Origin: Shimia abyssi
GTDB lineage: Bacteria > Pseudomonadota > Alphaproteobacteria > Rhodobacterales > Rhodobacteraceae
DNA: 64,000 bases
Assembly (NCBI RefSeq): GCF_003014475.1
Contig: NZ_PYGJ01000009.1
Coordinates: forward strand, 1-64,000
Direction: 5' to 3'
Under the pieces are notes generated by a model. It had not been told where the DNA came from. It saw only the letters and a program-made list of their open reading frames with translations, and searched no databases. Shown piece after piece: positions 62,806 to 64,000 of the stretch (the stretch's first letter is position 1; each line of letters begins with the position of its first letter). The translations under genes were made by a program, and so were the position numbers.

Positions 62806-64000
62806 TCAGCCTACCTGCTGCTGACGCATATCCGCAGGGTCGATCCCGGCGACCTCAACGGGTTTTTTCATGGCGTCGCGGCGGAAGGGCTCGCCCAGTT
62901 CCTGGTTGATCATCGCTTCGATCAGAGTGGTGATACCGTTCTTCTGATCTTCGATAGCCTGGTTCAGGGCGGCGGTCAGCTCGTCCATGGTGTTTGCAAC
63001 CACACCCTTAAGGCCACATGCGTTTGCGATGCCGGCATAGGACACTTGGGTGTCCAGTTCCGTACCAACAAAGTTGTCTTCATACCAAAGCGTCGAGTTA
63101 CGCTTCTCGGCGCCCCACTGGTAGTTGCGGAACACGATCTGCGTGATCGCAGGCCATTCCTTGCGCCCAATCGCGGTGAGTTCGGTCACTGCGATACCAA
63201 AGGCGCCATCGCCGGAAAAGCCGACAACCGGGGTATCGGGGCAACCGATTTTTGCGCCAACAACCGACGGCAAGCCATAGCCACAAGGGCCGAACAGGCC
63301 GGGTGCCAGATATTTACGGCCCTCTTCAAAGGTTGGATAGGCGTTGCCGATCGCGCAGTTATTGCCGATGTCGGATGATATGATCGCCTCGCGCGGGAGA
63401 GCGGATTGGATAGCGCGCCAAGCCATACGGGGGCTCATCCAATCAGGCTTCGCGCCGCGGGCGCGTTCGTTCCATGTGGTGCCGGGATCGTCGTCTTCGT
63501 GATCCATCGAAGAAAGCTGCTGTGCCCATGCCGATTTTGTCGTCGAGATCAGGTTTAGACGCGCGTCGCGATCCTCGTCACCCGCGGTGCCGGAGAGCTT
63601 GTCGAGAATCGATGTGGCGACTTTCTTGGCGTCGCCAACGATGCCAACCGTGACCTTCTTGGTCAGGCCAATGCGGTCAGGGTTGATGTCGACCTGAATA
63701 ATCTTGGCGTCCTTGGGCCAGTAATCCATGCCATAGCCGGGCAGAGTGGAGAACGGGTTCAGGCGGGTGCCGAGAGCCAGAACCACGTCAGCCTTGGAAA
63801 TGAGCTCCATCCCGGCCTTGGAGCCGTTATAGCCCAGTGGGCCAGCAAAAAGCTGGTGAGAGCCGGGGAAGGCGTCGTTGTGCTGATAGCCACAGCAGAC
63901 TGGCGCTGAAAGACGCTCGGCCAGAGCCATGGAGGCTGGGATCGCGCCGCCAATAACCACACCTGCACCGTTCAGGATCACGGGGAAGCGGGCGTTGGAC
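62806..64000 (-). CDS. xsc: Sulfoacetaldehyde acetyltransferase, C-terminal two-thirds (cut by window edge)
   Basis: At least 398 codons, open to the window edge; the first residues are outside. A thiamine-diphosphate enzyme that splits sulfoacetaldehyde with phosphate to sulfite and acetyl phosphate. Markers for Xsc: QHNDAFPGSHQLFAGPLGYNGSKAGMELI (in parts), LNPFSTLPGYGMDYWPKDAK, GDGAFGIAVTELTAIGRKEWPAITQ (in parts, ThDP site) and IVFRNYQWGAEKRNSTLWYEDNFVGTEL (in parts). It ends in IDPADMRQQQVG. pta follows at four bases. Confidence 0.95.
   Translation of the reverse strand, partial: SNARFPVILNGAGVVIGGAIPASMALAERLSAPVCCGYQHNDAFPGSHQLFAGPLGYNGSKAGMELISKADVVLALGTRLNPFSTLPGYGMDYWPKDAKIIQVDINPDRIGLTKKVTVGIVGDAKKVATSILDKLSGTAGDEDRDARLNLISTTKSAWAQQLSSMDHEDDDPGTTWNERARGAKPDWMSPRMAWRAIQSALPREAIISSDIGNNCAIGNAYPTFEEGRKYLAPGLFGPCGYGLPSVVGAKIGCPDTPVVGFSGDGAFGIAVTELTAIGRKEWPAITQIVFRNYQWGAEKRNSTLWYEDNFVGTELDTQVSYAGIANACGLKGVVANTMDELTAALNQAIEDQKNGITTLIEAMINQELGEPFRRDAMKKPVEVAGIDPADMRQQQVG

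Noticed and set aside
1-64000. CRISPR arrays, rRNA genes, replication origin
   Set aside because: No regularly spaced repeats, no rRNA segments and no oriC-like clusters were seen.

Overview
The window looks like chromosomal DNA of a marine Roseobacter-group alphaproteobacterium (Rhodobacterales). The evidence is the gene repertoire: mcl1 of the ethylmalonyl-CoA pathway, an xsc-pta / soeABC sulfonate module, the murA-DUF2948-hisD order, and DUF1523 and DUF599 proteins. The genus cannot be fixed from the sequence. Nearly all of the window is densely packed core or metabolic DNA; the first 5.8 kb is accessory.

1-5.8 kb: mobile and decaying DNA. The left edge cuts the start of an IS30-type transposase. 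It is followed by a small protein gene divergent from a winged-helix/alpha-beta-hydrolase fusion, then a tyrosine integrase, then a scar holding the 3' half of tRNA-Lys. The scar's orientation puts the integrated element to its left, so the window begins inside it. To the right of the scar lie a broken reverse-transcriptase gene and the N-terminal stub of an amidohydrolase, ending before tRNA-Thr(GGT).

5.9-15 kb: a small ORF-murA-DUF2948-hisD run; a minus-strand D-amino-acid group (dgcN, dgcA, a secreted unknown protein, a D-amino-acid transaminase); mcl1; and a DUF302 gene behind a hairpin that covers its ribosome binding site. 15-28.5 kb: a GlxA-type regulator, iolB-iolE-iolG (no iolC or iolD here), a DMT exporter, leuB, a LysR/epimerase divergent pair, a nuclease-fold protein, a membrane protein, a glycosyltransferase, leuD and leuC.

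28.7-47.5 kb: an MscS channel, rsfS-rlmH, DUF599, glcDEF (glycolate oxidase), two tandem secreted trypsin-like proteases, an hsp20 gene with a ROSE-like RNA thermometer, an MFS transporter, a phytase-type esterase, a globin, gabD, an arylformamidase-like hydrolase, a P1 peptidase and creatinase.

47.7-54.9 kb: the least explained part. Eight tightly packed or overlapping genes run on one strand: a long coiled-coil protein with a distant look of TelA, an AAA+ ATPase, two large soluble proteins of unknown function, and four small or medium membrane proteins ending in DUF1523. The gene spacing argues for a membrane-associated ATP-driven complex of unknown role. This is the best candidate here for an undescribed system.

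55-64 kb: sulfonate dissimilation. Xsc (cut by the right edge) releases sulfite and acetyl phosphate from sulfoacetaldehyde. Pta makes acetyl-CoA, citrate synthase takes it into the TCA cycle, and SoeABC oxidises the sulfite to sulfate. A second, shorter Pta-like gene lies in between on the other strand. A LacI-type palindrome and a GTATAC repeat pair mark likely control sites.
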